The translations under genes and the position numbers were made by a program. From Hyphomicrobium album (GTDB taxonomy: Bacteria; Pseudomonadota; Alphaproteobacteria; Rhizobiales; Hyphomicrobiaceae), in NCBI RefSeq assembly GCF_009708035.1, contig NZ_WMBQ01000003.1, positions 1 through 64,000 of the forward strand: a DNA stretch of 64,000 nucleotides, in the 5' to 3' direction. The notes under the pieces are model-generated. The model was not told the origin of the DNA. It did no database searches and was given only the letters and a program-made list of their open reading frames with translations. Position 1 is the stretch's first letter. Each line of letters begins with the position of its first letter. This document shows positions 8,211 to 16,752 of this stretch, piece by piece.

Positions 8211-8789
8211 CTAAGCGTGCTTCTTGGCGGCGACTCGGTCCGACGGCGGGGCGGGTGTCGCCGGTTCCACCGACGTGTGTGTGGACGCGGAGATGCGGTC
8301 CGACAGGGCCAGCAGCACGCTCGAGACGACGAAGACAACGTGGATGACGACCAGCCAGAACAGGTCGCGGTCGGACACGGTGGAGATCGTCATGAACTGC
8401 TTCAGGAGCTGGATCGCCGAGATGGCGACGATCGACCCGAGCAGCTTGATCTTCAGCGCCGTGAAATCGATCGTGCCCATCCATTCGGGCCAGTCGCGAT
8501 GGCGGCTGTGGTCGATCTTGGAAACGAAGTTCTCGTAGCCCGAGAAGATGACGATGACGACGAGCGAGCCGGTCAGCGCCAGGTCGACGAGCGCGAGCAG
8601 ACCGAGGATGACCTGCGATTCAGTCGCGGTGAACGCTGTCTCGGCAATGTGCACCAGTTCGAACATGAACTTGATGAGCAGCACGAACAGCGACAAGGCG
8701 AGGCCGAGGTAGAACGGCGCCAAGATCCAGCGGCTGGCGAAGATCGCCGCTTCCATGGCGCGTTCGATTTGGCGTGGGATACTGCTCAT
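8211..8789 (-). CDS. YqhA family (UPF0114) inner-membrane protein
   Basis: This 192-aa protein has the YqhA pattern: an N-terminal RQIERAMEAAIFASRW segment, membrane helices around APFYLGLALSLFVLLIKF, ILGLLALVDLALTGSLVVIV and FWLVVIHVVFVVSSVLLALS, and the conserved segment FSGYENFVSKID. ATG 8789 is chosen because family members begin near this point; a GTG at 8837 would add 16 unsupported residues. The function of the family is unknown. The last codons are followed 15 bp on by the start of the dehydrogenase-like gene, so the two are likely co-transcribed. Confidence 0.85.
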   Translation of the reverse strand: MSSIPRQIERAMEAAIFASRWILAPFYLGLALSLFVLLIKFMFELVHIAETAFTATESQVILGLLALVDLALTGSLVVIVIFSGYENFVSKIDHSRHRDWPEWMGTIDFTALKIKLLGSIVAISAIQLLKQFMTISTVSDRDLFWLVVIHVVFVVSSVLLALSDRISASTHTSVEPATPAPPSDRVAAKKHA

Positions 8790-8858
8790 TATGTCGACGT
8801 CCCGCTGATTGGAATTCTGCTGCAGCGTGTATGACACGCAGCGGGAAACGTCGGCAAG

Positions 8859-8894
8859 TGAAGCCCGGCGGCTGCGACGAGCCGCCGGGCTTCA
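8859..8894 (-). terminator. strong hairpin after first L,D-transpeptidase gene
   Basis: TGAAGCCCGGCGGCT at 8859-8873 pairs perfectly over 15 bp with 8880-8894, around a 6-nt loop. It lies 16 bp beyond the stop of the minus-strand transpeptidase gene. No clear T run follows on the minus strand, so it may act as a transcript-stabilising stem or a weak terminator. Confidence 0.6.
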
Positions 8895-8896
8895 GA

Positions 8897-8924
8897 TCAT
8901 TGGTAGCTCGTCATTGGTAGCTCG
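8897..8924. repeat. 14-bp perfect tandem duplication over a stop codon
   Basis: TCATTGGTAGCTCG occurs twice back to back, at 8897-8910 and 8911-8924. The second copy encodes, on the minus strand, the last residues and TGA of the transpeptidase gene. The first copy is an untranslated duplicate just after the stop. This looks like a recent local duplication. Confidence 0.85.
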
Positions 8925-10263
8925 AACTGCGGAATTCGTGCCAGCGGCGATTGTCGTCGGAGCCTCTGGTGTAGCGCGCCTCGTGGACGACGCGTCCCTC
9001 GCCGCGGTACTCGCTGTACTCGCGCTTGCTGCTGCGCTTCTTGCTCTTCTTCGCCGACTTCTTCTTCTTCGGCGAGCGAGCCTTCTCGCGCTCCGGCTCC
9101 TCGAGCTTGAGCGTCACCTTGTGTGCGACTTGCTCGCGCAGGGCCGCGTAGCGGCGGCAGCTGGCGAGCGCGAGTGAGCACCGCAGAGGACGTGTCAGGG
9201 TTTCGCTGATGCCCGGGCGTGCAGCCTGCGACGCCACCTGCTTCTCGAAGTTCTCGCCCAGCTTGTTGGCGATCAGGGCGGCAGCGGCGGGGCCACCGAG
9301 ATAGGAGGCAGTGCCCGCCACCGCAATCGACGCGGTCTTGATCTCGGCCGTCTGCGGCTCGATCTGCGGCTGCTCGGCGACGCGCTTGTTGATGGTCGAG
9401 AGGTCGGCGATGACCTGTGCCGTTTCCGGACAGACGTCGATCGGACCCGGATTAAAGCCCTCGAGGCGGCTCGCCGACGCGAAACTGTAGCGCGTTCCGC
9501 ACACGCTGACACGCGGCGGGCGGTGCGTGCGCTCAAAGAGGTCGTGGCCCTCCTTGAGGTTACGCCAGAAGCCGTTCCACAGCGGGTAGTCGTACTTGGC
9601 GAAGTTCGCTTCCGTCATGCGGAACGGGAAGACGTGCACCGGGATGTTCGGCTGGCCTGCGTCGAGGGCGTCGGTCGCCAGCTTGAACACTTCGAGGCTG
9701 ACCGCGTTGGTCATGGCAAAGCAGCCGATCGAGGCGCAACCGCCGTGAATGAGGATGTGCGAGCCCGAGCGCAGGTTCACTTTGTCGAACGGGTTCGGGT
9801 AGCCGATGTTGAGCGACTTCGGCCAGCGCGTCCCCTCGTGGAGGCTCTGCTCCATGGTGACGGTGTAGAAGCCTTCGGGGGCCTGCTTATCGCCCTCTTT
9901 CTGCTTCGGGCCGAGCGTGCCGGACCAGTAGCAGATCGGATAGGTGGCGAAGAGTTTGTAGTTTCCGTCGTCGTCCCCGGTCCAGACTTCCATCTCGGAC
10001 TCGGCCTTGAACACACGGATGAGAATTGGCGCGTCATCGGCGACGCCTTGCTCGGCAAGGCGCTCATCAAGACGTTTCAGATCGGGCGTGCCGGCCAGCG
10101 GCAACTTGCCGTCCGAGTTCGCCTTCTTGCGCTCCATGCGCAAGTCGGTGATGTCCTTGATGTCCAGCGAATGTGCCGACGTGGTCCCGACCTGTCCCAG
10201 GACGACGGCAGCGGCGCACACGGTAAGAGCGGCGCGCCCCATGTAAGGGATCGATTTCCTCAT
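8911..10263 (-). CDS. YafK-type L,D-transpeptidase family protein with basic C-terminal tail
   Basis: This 450-aa exported protein starts at ATG 10263 with a signal peptide (ALTVCAAAVVLGQVGTTSA). The catalytic YkuD domain spans about residues 78-210. Its active-site motif is HGGCASIGCFAMT (His173, Cys181), the YafK/DpaA version of the L,D-transpeptidase signature. Other family marks are LIRVFKAESEMEVW and GDKQAPEGFYTV. After the domain there is a long extension ending in a Lys/Arg/Ser-rich tail (KKKKSAKKSKKRSSKRE) and an Arg/Tyr-rich end, absent from its two neighbours. It is the downstream-most of three tandem paralogues. It probably acts on mDAP cross-links or on protein-peptidoglycan bonds in the periplasm; which one is inference. 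Confidence 0.85.
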   Translation of the reverse strand: MRKSIPYMGRAALTVCAAAVVLGQVGTTSAHSLDIKDITDLRMERKKANSDGKLPLAGTPDLKRLDERLAEQGVADDAPILIRVFKAESEMEVWTGDDDGNYKLFATYPICYWSGTLGPKQKEGDKQAPEGFYTVTMEQSLHEGTRWPKSLNIGYPNPFDKVNLRSGSHILIHGGCASIGCFAMTNAVSLEVFKLATDALDAGQPNIPVHVFPFRMTEANFAKYDYPLWNGFWRNLKEGHDLFERTHRPPRVSVCGTRYSFASASRLEGFNPGPIDVCPETAQVIADLSTINKRVAEQPQIEPQTAEIKTASIAVAGTASYLGGPAAAALIANKLGENFEKQVASQAARPGISETLTRPLRCSLALASCRRYAALREQVAHKVTLKLEEPEREKARSPKKKKSAKKSKKRSSKREYSEYRGEGRVVHEARYTRGSDDNRRWHEFRSSSYQ

Positions 10264-10424
10264 GCCGTCGCTTCTGCATACCGCGTGCCAACGGCCCACT
10301 GGCCGGAGCGCTCGCGGCAAACGCAAATTGTTTCGGAAAGTGTCAGCATGTTGAACTCTCTTACTTCTTCTTGCTGGCGAAGATTTGGCAGGTGAAAAAT
10401 TGGGGCGTGAATGTCAACTACGAC

Positions 10425-11276
10425 TCACGTCGCAGGGCAGCCCGCTTCAATGGGTGCACTGCCGTTGCCGACCCCGGTTCCAGGCCGAATTGCGTAGCGT
10501 CCATCGCAGACGCTCACATTCGGTGGGACATGATCGCGCATGAATGCGTCATGTCCCTCCCGCAGCTGTTGCCAAAACCCGATGTTCGGGTTTGCCGCAT
10601 GGCGTGACATATTTGTCTCGGTCATGCGGAACGGGAAAACTTGCACTTGAACGCGCTTCTGACCGGCGTCGAGTGCTGAGGTCAACAATGACCAGACTTC
10701 ATCAATAACGCCATCGGTCATGGCGTAGCACCCAATCGAGCGGCAATCGCCGTGAACCATAAGAAGCGACCCGGTGCGATCGTGCGCGCGATCGAATGCG
10801 TTCGGGAAACCTAAATTGAATGAGCGGTGATAGGCGCTGTTCGGATTTAGCGCCGAGCTGTCGACCGTGTAGAAGCCTTCCGGCGCCTGCTTGTCGCCCT
10901 GCTTCAGTTTCGGCCCCAAGCCTCCTGACCACATGCAGATCGGATAGGTGGCGAACAATTCGAACTTGTCGCCGCGCTTCATCCACATCTCCAACTCGAA
11001 TTCGCGCTTGAAGACGCGAATGAAGATCGGATCGCCAAGCTTCTGATTCTGCGCCGCGAGTCTCGCCGGCAGGTTTTTCAGATCGGGCGTTCCGGCGAGT
11101 GTTTGACCAGCCGAATACGTGTCCCAGTGCTGCTTCTTGGCGCGCCAGATGAGCTCGGCTTCGATGAATGGATAGATTTGGGGCCAGAAAAAGTAGCCTG
11201 TCCCTGCGGCTACTGCTGCGAGCACTGCCAAGACGACGAGTGCCACGGACCAGCGGCTTCTGCGGCGGTCAACCAT
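10425..11276 (-). CDS. YafK-type L,D-transpeptidase family protein, membrane-anchored
   Basis: This 283-aa protein has an N-terminal hydrophobic anchor (VALVVLAVLAAVAAGTGYFF, residues 11-30) with no obvious cleavage site, so it is probably tethered to the inner membrane. The catalytic domain includes IFIRVFKREFELEMW, PICMWSGGLGPKLKQGDKQ and the active-site motif HGDCRSIGCYAMTD (His175, Cys183). It is close in pattern to E. coli YafK (DpaA). It is the middle of three tandem paralogues on the minus strand, with 161 bp before the next one. Confidence 0.87.
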   Translation of the reverse strand: MVDRRRSRWSVALVVLAVLAAVAAGTGYFFWPQIYPFIEAELIWRAKKQHWDTYSAGQTLAGTPDLKNLPARLAAQNQKLGDPIFIRVFKREFELEMWMKRGDKFELFATYPICMWSGGLGPKLKQGDKQAPEGFYTVDSSALNPNSAYHRSFNLGFPNAFDRAHDRTGSLLMVHGDCRSIGCYAMTDGVIDEVWSLLTSALDAGQKRVQVQVFPFRMTETNMSRHAANPNIGFWQQLREGHDAFMRDHVPPNVSVCDGRYAIRPGTGVGNGSAPIEAGCPAT

Positions 11277-11354
11277 GCGCGGAGCATGCCGGGGAAATGT
11301 GGCGCGCGCAATGACGCTCGGCGCGTGCCGCGGCGATCTGCCCTTGGCGAACTC

Positions 11355-12365
11355 TTATTGCGCGAATCCGACCGCCGGCGTGCTGCCCGTTTCGACAGGA
11401 GCGCCAAGGCCATATGACGGCTGATACGCCGTCTGTGATGGCGGCTGTGATGGAGACGGCGGCATCGGTATGACGTCGGCAAACTGGCGGGTCTTCGGGC
11501 CGGGCGCGGTGATGCGCTCGTCCGCGATCTGCTCCTCGAACGGCTTGGGCGAGAACGGCTCGAACACCGGGCGCTGGAAGCGCGGGCACTGGCCGTCCGG
11601 GCGGACCGACGCGTTCGACGGGATCTTCACGTTGACGACGTAGCGCTTCTCGCACACGGCAACGGTGGGCGGCAGGCGATACTTCTCGAAGAAGTCGTAG
11701 CCCTGCTTCATCGTCCGCCAGAACGGCATGTTCGGGTTGCCCTGGAAGCGCGCGAGATTGGCTTCCGTCATGCGGAAGGGGAACGCGTGCACCTCGAACG
11801 CTTCCTGCCCGTTCTTCAAGGACTCGCGCGCGAGCGTGTAGATCTCCTCCATCAGCGCGTCGGTCATCGCGTAGCAGCCGACCGACTTGCACTTGCCGTG
11901 CACCATCAGCGCGTCGCCCGTGCGTTGCAGGGCGCGGTCGTAAGCATTCGGATAGCCGAGGTTGAAGGCGAGGTAGTACTGCGAGTTGGGGTTCATCTGC
12001 GAAGTGCTGACGCGATAGAACCCTTCCGGCGCCTGCTTGTCGCCGAGCGTGGTCTTCGGTCCGACGTTCCCCGACCAGTTGCAGATCGGGTAGGTCTTGA
12101 AGTGGTAGAAGCGGCCGTCGTCGCGCGCCTTCCACACCTCGAGCTCGGACTCTTCCTTGAAGATGCGCACGAAGATCGGCGCGCCGGTGTCCATGCCCTT
12201 GCGGCCGAGCATCGACAGCGTCTCTTTGCTCAGCGGTGCCTCGGAGGCCGGATTTAGGGTCGGAACGCCGCCGCTGCAGCTGGCAAGCGCGCAGGCGCCC
12301 GCGGTCATCGCGATGGCAGCGAAAAATCGGGCTCTCAGAATTGAGCCAAGGATGATCGAACGCAT
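11355..12365 (-). CDS. YafK-type L,D-transpeptidase family lipoprotein
   Basis: This 336-aa product starts at ATG 12365, which gives a classic lipoprotein signal ending in the lipobox LASC (Cys30). An ATG at 12398 would add 11 residues. The catalytic domain contains IFVRIFKEESELEVW, PICNWSGNVGPKTTLGDKQ and the motif HGKCKSVGCYAMTD (His156, Cys164). The C-terminal part is rich in Pro and Gln and probably disordered. It is the first of three tandem paralogues. The three differ in anchoring: lipid anchor, membrane helix and cleaved signal peptide. Confidence 0.87.
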   Translation of the reverse strand: MRSIILGSILRARFFAAIAMTAGACALASCSGGVPTLNPASEAPLSKETLSMLGRKGMDTGAPIFVRIFKEESELEVWKARDDGRFYHFKTYPICNWSGNVGPKTTLGDKQAPEGFYRVSTSQMNPNSQYYLAFNLGYPNAYDRALQRTGDALMVHGKCKSVGCYAMTDALMEEIYTLARESLKNGQEAFEVHAFPFRMTEANLARFQGNPNMPFWRTMKQGYDFFEKYRLPPTVAVCEKRYVVNVKIPSNASVRPDGQCPRFQRPVFEPFSPKPFEEQIADERITAPGPKTRQFADVIPMPPSPSQPPSQTAYQPSYGLGAPVETGSTPAVGFAQ

Positions 12366-12553
12366 ACGCAGTGCCCCTGGCGCACGGTGACCAACCATCG
12401 ATCTTTAGACCTTTAGAATTGGTTAGCGTTACGGGTTTCTTAGCGGCGACGGGCACTTGCACGGACCGCGAGGCTTCTGGGTAACTAACTGAGAGATTGG
12501 ACCGGAATTGGGCGAAACGCGCTGCAAAAACTACGGTTTGACGCGCTAACCCC

Positions 12554-13534
12554 TTACAAGGACTGCCCGATTTCCATGAACCGGGTGTGCCTCTGGCGGC
12601 GGATCTCCGCCGGCGACTTGCCGTCGAACTCGGCCAGGGCCCGGGCGATGGCATCCCCCGTAGCCTTCATAATCGATTCGCGGTCCCGATGAGCGCCCCC
12701 CACCGGCTCGGTGATGATCACGTCGATGACGCCGAGCTGGTCGAGGTCCTGGGCGGTGATCTTCATGTTGGTGGCCGCGTCGATGGCTTTGGCGCTGTCG
12801 CGCCACAGGATCGAGGCGGCGGCCTCGGGCGAGGCGACCGTATAGATCGCGTGCTCGAGCATGAGGATGCGGTTGGCGGTGGCGATGGCGATGGCGCCGC
12901 CGGATCCCCCCTCGCCGATGACCACGGAGATGAGCGGCACGCCGATTGCGAGGCAGCAGTCAGTGGAGCGAGCGATGGCCTCGGCCTGCCCGCGCTCCTC
13001 GGCGCCGATGCCCGGATAGGCGCCGGCGGTGTCGACCAGGGTGATGACCGGCAGGCCAAAGCGCTCGGCCATCTCCATCAGGCGCACGGCCTTGCGGTAG
13101 CCCTCGGGCTTGGCCATGCCGAAGTTGTGGCGGATGCGGCTCTCGGTATCGGAGCCCTTCTCGTGGCCGATGACCACGACGGAACGCCCGCGGAATCGGC
13201 CGATTCCGCCGACAATCGCCTCGTCCTCGGCGAAGTAGCGGTCGCCGGCCAGCGGCGTGAAATCCTCGATCAGCGAGTTCACGAAATCGAGGCAGTGCGG
13301 GCGGTCGGGATGGCGCGCGACCTGGGTCTTCTGCCAGGGCGTCAGCTTGGAGTAGGTGTCGACCAGCGCGGTGCGGGCCTTCTGTTCGAGCTTCTTGATC
13401 TCATCCGCGATCGACACGGGCCGGTTCTCGCCTTCGATCGCGCGCAGCTCGGCGACCTTGCTTTCCAGCTCGGCGATCGGCTTCTCGAAATCGAGGTAAG
13501 TGCGGATGGGGGAGCGCTCCAAGTCGGTCCTCAT
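12554..13534 (-). CDS. accA: acetyl-CoA carboxylase carboxyltransferase subunit alpha
   Basis: This is the 326-aa alpha subunit of the carboxyltransferase that, with AccD, moves CO2 from biotin to acetyl-CoA to make malonyl-CoA for fatty acid synthesis. The family N-terminus ([18 protein letters not shown]), the catalytic crotonase-like core with [23 protein letters not shown], and the oxyanion loop [11 protein letters not shown] are all present. ATG 13534 is chosen because family members begin a few residues before this motif. The gene stands on the minus strand, 104 bp after the xerD stop. AccD and the biotin carrier are not in the window. Confidence 0.96.
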   Translation of the reverse strand: MRTDLERSPIRTYLDFEKPIAELESKVAELRAIEGENRPVSIADEIKKLEQKARTALVDTYSKLTPWQKTQVARHPDRPHCLDFVNSLIEDFTPLAGDRYFAEDEAIVGGIGRFRGRSVVVIGHEKGSDTESRIRHNFGMAKPEGYRKAVRLMEMAERFGLPVITLVDTAGAYPGIGAEERGQAEAIARSTDCCLAIGVPLISVVIGEGGSGGAIAIATANRILMLEHAIYTVASPEAAASILWRDSAKAIDAATNMKITAQDLDQLGVIDVIITEPVGGAHRDRESIMKATGDAIARALAEFDGKSPAEIRRQRHTRFMEIGQSL

Positions 13535-13638
13535 CTTGCATGCTCTGGGATTGGGACCGGACAATCGCGCCACGGCTTCGGCTCTGTCAAGGCGCGGCTC
13601 GAGAGCGGCTTAATGCGGCCTTAGAGGCTTAACGTCGC

Positions 13639-14565
13639 TCAGCGCTTCTTGGCGAGCGGATGGTGCTCGTTGACGAGCTTCTTCAGCCGCTCCTCCAGCA
13701 CGTGGGTATAGATTTCGGTTGTCGAGATATCGGCATGGCCGAGTAGCTGCTGCACCGATCGCAAATCGGCGCCGCGGTCGAGCAGGTGGCTGGCGAAGGC
13801 GTGCCGCAGCACGTGCGGGCTCACTCGTTCGGGGTCGAGGCCGGCCTCCTCGGCCAGCGCTTTGAGGTCCTGGGCGAGCCGCTGGCGGGTGAGATGCCCC
13901 TGGGTGCTCTTGGAGGGGAACAGCCATTTGACGGCGATCCGGCCCTCGCCTGTGGTGGCCGCCAAGTAGCGGTCGAGGGCGGTGCGGGCGGAGGCGTTGA
14001 GCGGCACCAGCCGCTCCCGGCCGCCCTTGCCCTTGATGGTCAGCATGCGCGCGTCGCCGGCGAGCACCGAGCGGGGCAGGGAGACGAGCTCGCTGACGCG
14101 CATGCCGGTCGCGTAGAGCATCTCGATGAGGCAGTAGAGGCGCAGGGCGCGCACTTGCTCGGTTGCGTCGTCCGCTTCGGTGCGGCGCGCGGCGACGGCG
14201 AGGAGTTTGTCGACCTCGGCGACGCTGAGCGTCTTGGGGAGCGGTCGCTGCTTGCGCGGGCCCGAGTGGCCGTGCGTCGGATCGGCGGCGACGTGACCTT
14301 CGACGAGGAGAAATTTGTAGAGCTGGCGCACGGCGGAGAGGCCGCGGGCGCGCGACGCGGCGCCCAATCCGGCGACCGACGTGGCGGTGAGCCAGCCTGA
14401 GACGTCGGCCGCCTCGGCGACAACTAGCTCGGTGTCGCGCGTCGAGAGATAGGCGGAATAGCTCGCCAGGTCGCGGCGGTAGGCGTCGATGGTGTTGGCG
14501 GATGCGCCGCGCTCGACGCCGAGCATCTCCAGGAACGCATCGATGTGGCGCTGCGCTACGCTCAT
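13639..14565 (-). CDS. xerD: site-specific tyrosine recombinase XerD
   Basis: This 308-aa recombinase has the N-terminal SAM-like core-binding domain (about residues 1-90) and a C-terminal catalytic domain. Catalytic residues are visible: Arg in ATGMRVSELVSL, Lys in KGKGGRERLVP, His and Arg in SPHVLRHAFASHLL, His in LLGHADISTTEIYTH and the tyrosine in that same segment. With XerC it would resolve chromosome dimers at dif. The chromosomal context (accA, aroK) supports a housekeeping Xer protein, not a mobile-element integrase. Confidence 0.94.
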   Translation of the reverse strand: MSVAQRHIDAFLEMLGVERGASANTIDAYRRDLASYSAYLSTRDTELVVAEAADVSGWLTATSVAGLGAASRARGLSAVRQLYKFLLVEGHVAADPTHGHSGPRKQRPLPKTLSVAEVDKLLAVAARRTEADDATEQVRALRLYCLIEMLYATGMRVSELVSLPRSVLAGDARMLTIKGKGGRERLVPLNASARTALDRYLAATTGEGRIAVKWLFPSKSTQGHLTRQRLAQDLKALAEEAGLDPERVSPHVLRHAFASHLLDRGADLRSVQQLLGHADISTTEIYTHVLEERLKKLVNEHHPLAKKR

Positions 14566-14597
14566 ACCTGCCCTATGTCGGCGCTATCGCGTCGGCG

Positions 14598-16397
14598 TTA
14601 GTTGCTGATGGCGCGCGGCCAGCTCGCGAACAAAGCTTCGAAACCGAGACCGCGGGCGTCCGTCTCGAGCCCCGCACGGCGCAGGGCGCGGATCGAATCA
14701 CCGAGAGCGATCATATGCGCTCCTTCCGCCCCGGTGGGACCGAGCGTCTGCATGGCGAGCAGCACGGTGCGGCCGAACTCACGCTTCTTGGCGGCATCCT
14801 GCAATTCCGTCAGCACGCCGGTAGCGGGCAGGAAGCCGCCGGCCGGCTGAGGCGTACGGCTTGCCGCTTCCCACAGCGGAATGGGCACGTTGTACTCCAG
14901 CGCATCGAGGACGGTTGCCAGCCGATGCATGAGAGTGGCATCGAGCCGGCCGCGCACGGCGAGATCCTCGATGTGGCGCAGGTCGTCCTCGCGATTGGAC
15001 GTTGCACCCTCGGCGATGTCGATCAGCGCCAGCCAGTGTCCGAGACTGGCTCCCGTCGGGCTGGCGGAGCCGAATGCCGCCCACTCGCGGGCTTTGCGAT
15101 GGCTGCCGGCAGCGAGCGCTACCTCGATGCCGGTCTCTGCGTACCAGCCGATCTCCGGCGCGGCGACGATCGTGTCGGACGCGGGCGCCGCCATGCGCAG
15201 GGCGGTGAGGTAGAAGCCGGCGCGATGGGCCTCGTCGAGAAAAGCGCGGATGAGGCGCACCTTTTTCTGCGGCGTCCCCTCGTGCTCGGCGGCGACGAAC
15301 AGGGCGGCGCGCCGCTGCGGCGTGTCGGTGCCGCCCGCATCGGAAAGCGTGGCCCCGGTTGCCGGCTGCGCGCGGTAGATGTCGGCGAGCTGCTCGGCCG
15401 AGATGGCGTTGACTTGCGCGGCGGCCTCGGCGGCGGCGAGCCTGTCGCCAGCCGGCGCCTGAGTGTCGATGGTCATGGCCGCAAGCAGCGACGGCGCCGC
15501 CTGCTTCAAAACGAGCGGAATTTCGACGGCGCCCCCGGCCGCCTCGATGAGCCGGTAGTCGATAAGCGAGATCGACTGGCTGGGCGAGACCTGTGGCTTG
15601 CCGCCCATCGCCAAGGCGTCGAGCGCCTCCAGGCCAGGACCTTCCTTGACGCCCGCCTCGCGCGCCAGCTCGGCCGCGAGACCCGCGCCCGGCGCATCGC
15701 CGGCCACGGCGGCGCAGAATCCGGAGATGAGCGTGGCGTCAGTCTTCACCGGCTTCGGGAGGGAAGCAGGCGCGCTGCCGCCCGCCTTCATCGTCTCGCA
15801 GCCCTTGTCCTGCTTGCCGAGCGCGATCTCGTTGCGAGCCGCGAGTATGGCGACGGTTGGGTCGGTGCCGGGCATCGTGGCGAGGATGCGCTCGGCTTCC
15901 TCGAGCAGGCCGGAGCGGTAGAGGATCTCCAGTCGCAGGGCGAGGAACTGCTGATCGGTGACGCCGCCTTCGGGGGGCGTGACATTCGACGTGATAAGGC
16001 GCAGCCACAACTTATGCAGGGTCGGCGAGCGCGGCGGCATTTCGATCTCGGAGATCAGCCGCTCGAGCGTGCCGACATCCAGGCCGCGCCAAAGCTCGTA
16101 GGGAAGGCCGGACCCGTCGGTAGCCATGACCGGCGCGAGATCGCCGCGTTCCACTGCGGTTCCGGCGCTGTTGCCCAGGGGCTGGACGACGTCGTCGTTG
16201 CCGTAGCCCCGGGGCGCGCGCTCTTGCGCGGGCGCCGGTCCTTGCGGGGCTTGCCGCTTAGCTTGCCCGCGGGCCGGATTGTTGAAAGTGTCGAACGGGC
16301 TCCAGTCCTGCGCCGTCGCAGATCCGGAAAGTGCGCCGAAGCTCAATAGGACGCCGGCCAGGGCGGGCAGAACGGCGAGAGGGATGCGCTTTCGCAT
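14598..16397 (-). CDS. large secreted alpha-helical protein of unknown function
   Basis: This 599-aa protein starts at ATG 16397 with a signal peptide (LAVLPALAGVLLSFGALSGSATA), giving a periplasmic or surface product. The mature part is Ala/Leu/Glu-rich, with repeated helical segments that look like an alpha-solenoid or degenerate TPR array (LRLEILYRSGLLEEAERILATM and similar stretches), and only a few cysteines. It lies between a 48-aa membrane protein and xerD on the minus strand, and I believe a gene of this kind occurs between xerD and aroK in other Hyphomicrobiales, but no function is known to me. Confidence 0.82.
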   Translation of the reverse strand: MRKRIPLAVLPALAGVLLSFGALSGSATAQDWSPFDTFNNPARGQAKRQAPQGPAPAQERAPRGYGNDDVVQPLGNSAGTAVERGDLAPVMATDGSGLPYELWRGLDVGTLERLISEIEMPPRSPTLHKLWLRLITSNVTPPEGGVTDQQFLALRLEILYRSGLLEEAERILATMPGTDPTVAILAARNEIALGKQDKGCETMKAGGSAPASLPKPVKTDATLISGFCAAVAGDAPGAGLAAELAREAGVKEGPGLEALDALAMGGKPQVSPSQSISLIDYRLIEAAGGAVEIPLVLKQAAPSLLAAMTIDTQAPAGDRLAAAEAAAQVNAISAEQLADIYRAQPATGATLSDAGGTDTPQRRAALFVAAEHEGTPQKKVRLIRAFLDEAHRAGFYLTALRMAAPASDTIVAAPEIGWYAETGIEVALAAGSHRKAREWAAFGSASPTGASLGHWLALIDIAEGATSNREDDLRHIEDLAVRGRLDATLMHRLATVLDALEYNVPIPLWEAASRTPQPAGGFLPATGVLTELQDAAKKREFGRTVLLAMQTLGPTGAEGAHMIALGDSIRALRRAGLETDARGLGFEALFASWPRAISN

Positions 16398-16410
16398 GGC
16401 TGAGACGGGG

Positions 16411-16557
16411 TCACTCCGCACGCACCTTTACGCCCGGGACAGGCTTCGTGACGGTGCGCGGCTCCGGCTCGAACTTGGTGGCAAGTACATAGAGCGCGCC
16501 GGTAATAATGGCGCCGGCGGTGCCAACAATGAACAGAAACCGGAACAAGCTGGGCAT
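16411..16557 (-). CDS. small membrane protein, 48 aa
   Basis: Reading the minus strand from ATG 16557 to a TGA ending at 16411 gives 48 residues: one hydrophobic helix (LFRFLFIVGTAGAIITGALY, about residues 4-23) followed by a short basic and proline-rich tail (FEPEPRTVTKPVPGVKV). The stop is 13 bp before the start of the 599-aa secreted protein, and the end of this gene (GGAGTGA) probably supplies that gene's ribosome-binding site. It is below most length cut-offs and easily missed. The clean hydrophobic-tail layout and tight spacing support it as real. No function is recognised. Confidence 0.68.
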   Translation of the reverse strand: MPSLFRFLFIVGTAGAIITGALYVLATKFEPEPRTVTKPVPGVKVRAE

Positions 16558-16752
16558 TGGTTATCCCGTCCCCACGGCTTTGGTCTCTTTGCAAGTTGGC
16601 GCCATTATGACTTGCACTCGACGATGATCCAAAGTAGGCGGCGCTGACGACGCGGGCAATTCTAGCGCCCCGGCCTCGAGTAGAGGCTGTGGGCGATGCA
16701 GAATCCCAGCTTGGTCATCCGGCGATTCGGCCGGGATCGGAAGTGAAAGCGA

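Noticed and set aside
11269-12654. Long minus-strand frame overlapping the third transpeptidase gene in another frame
   Set aside because: Arg/Gly-rich composition without motifs; the YkuD catalytic motif lies in the frame that was called.
13639-14565. XerD-like recombinase as a mobile-element integrase
   Set aside because: It stands in a housekeeping block between accA and aroK with no cargo, repeats or att sites.
14502-16349. 615-codon plus-strand frame opposite the 599-aa secreted protein
   Set aside because: The minus frame has a signal peptide and fits the operon with the small membrane gene; the plus frame has shadow composition and no start signal.
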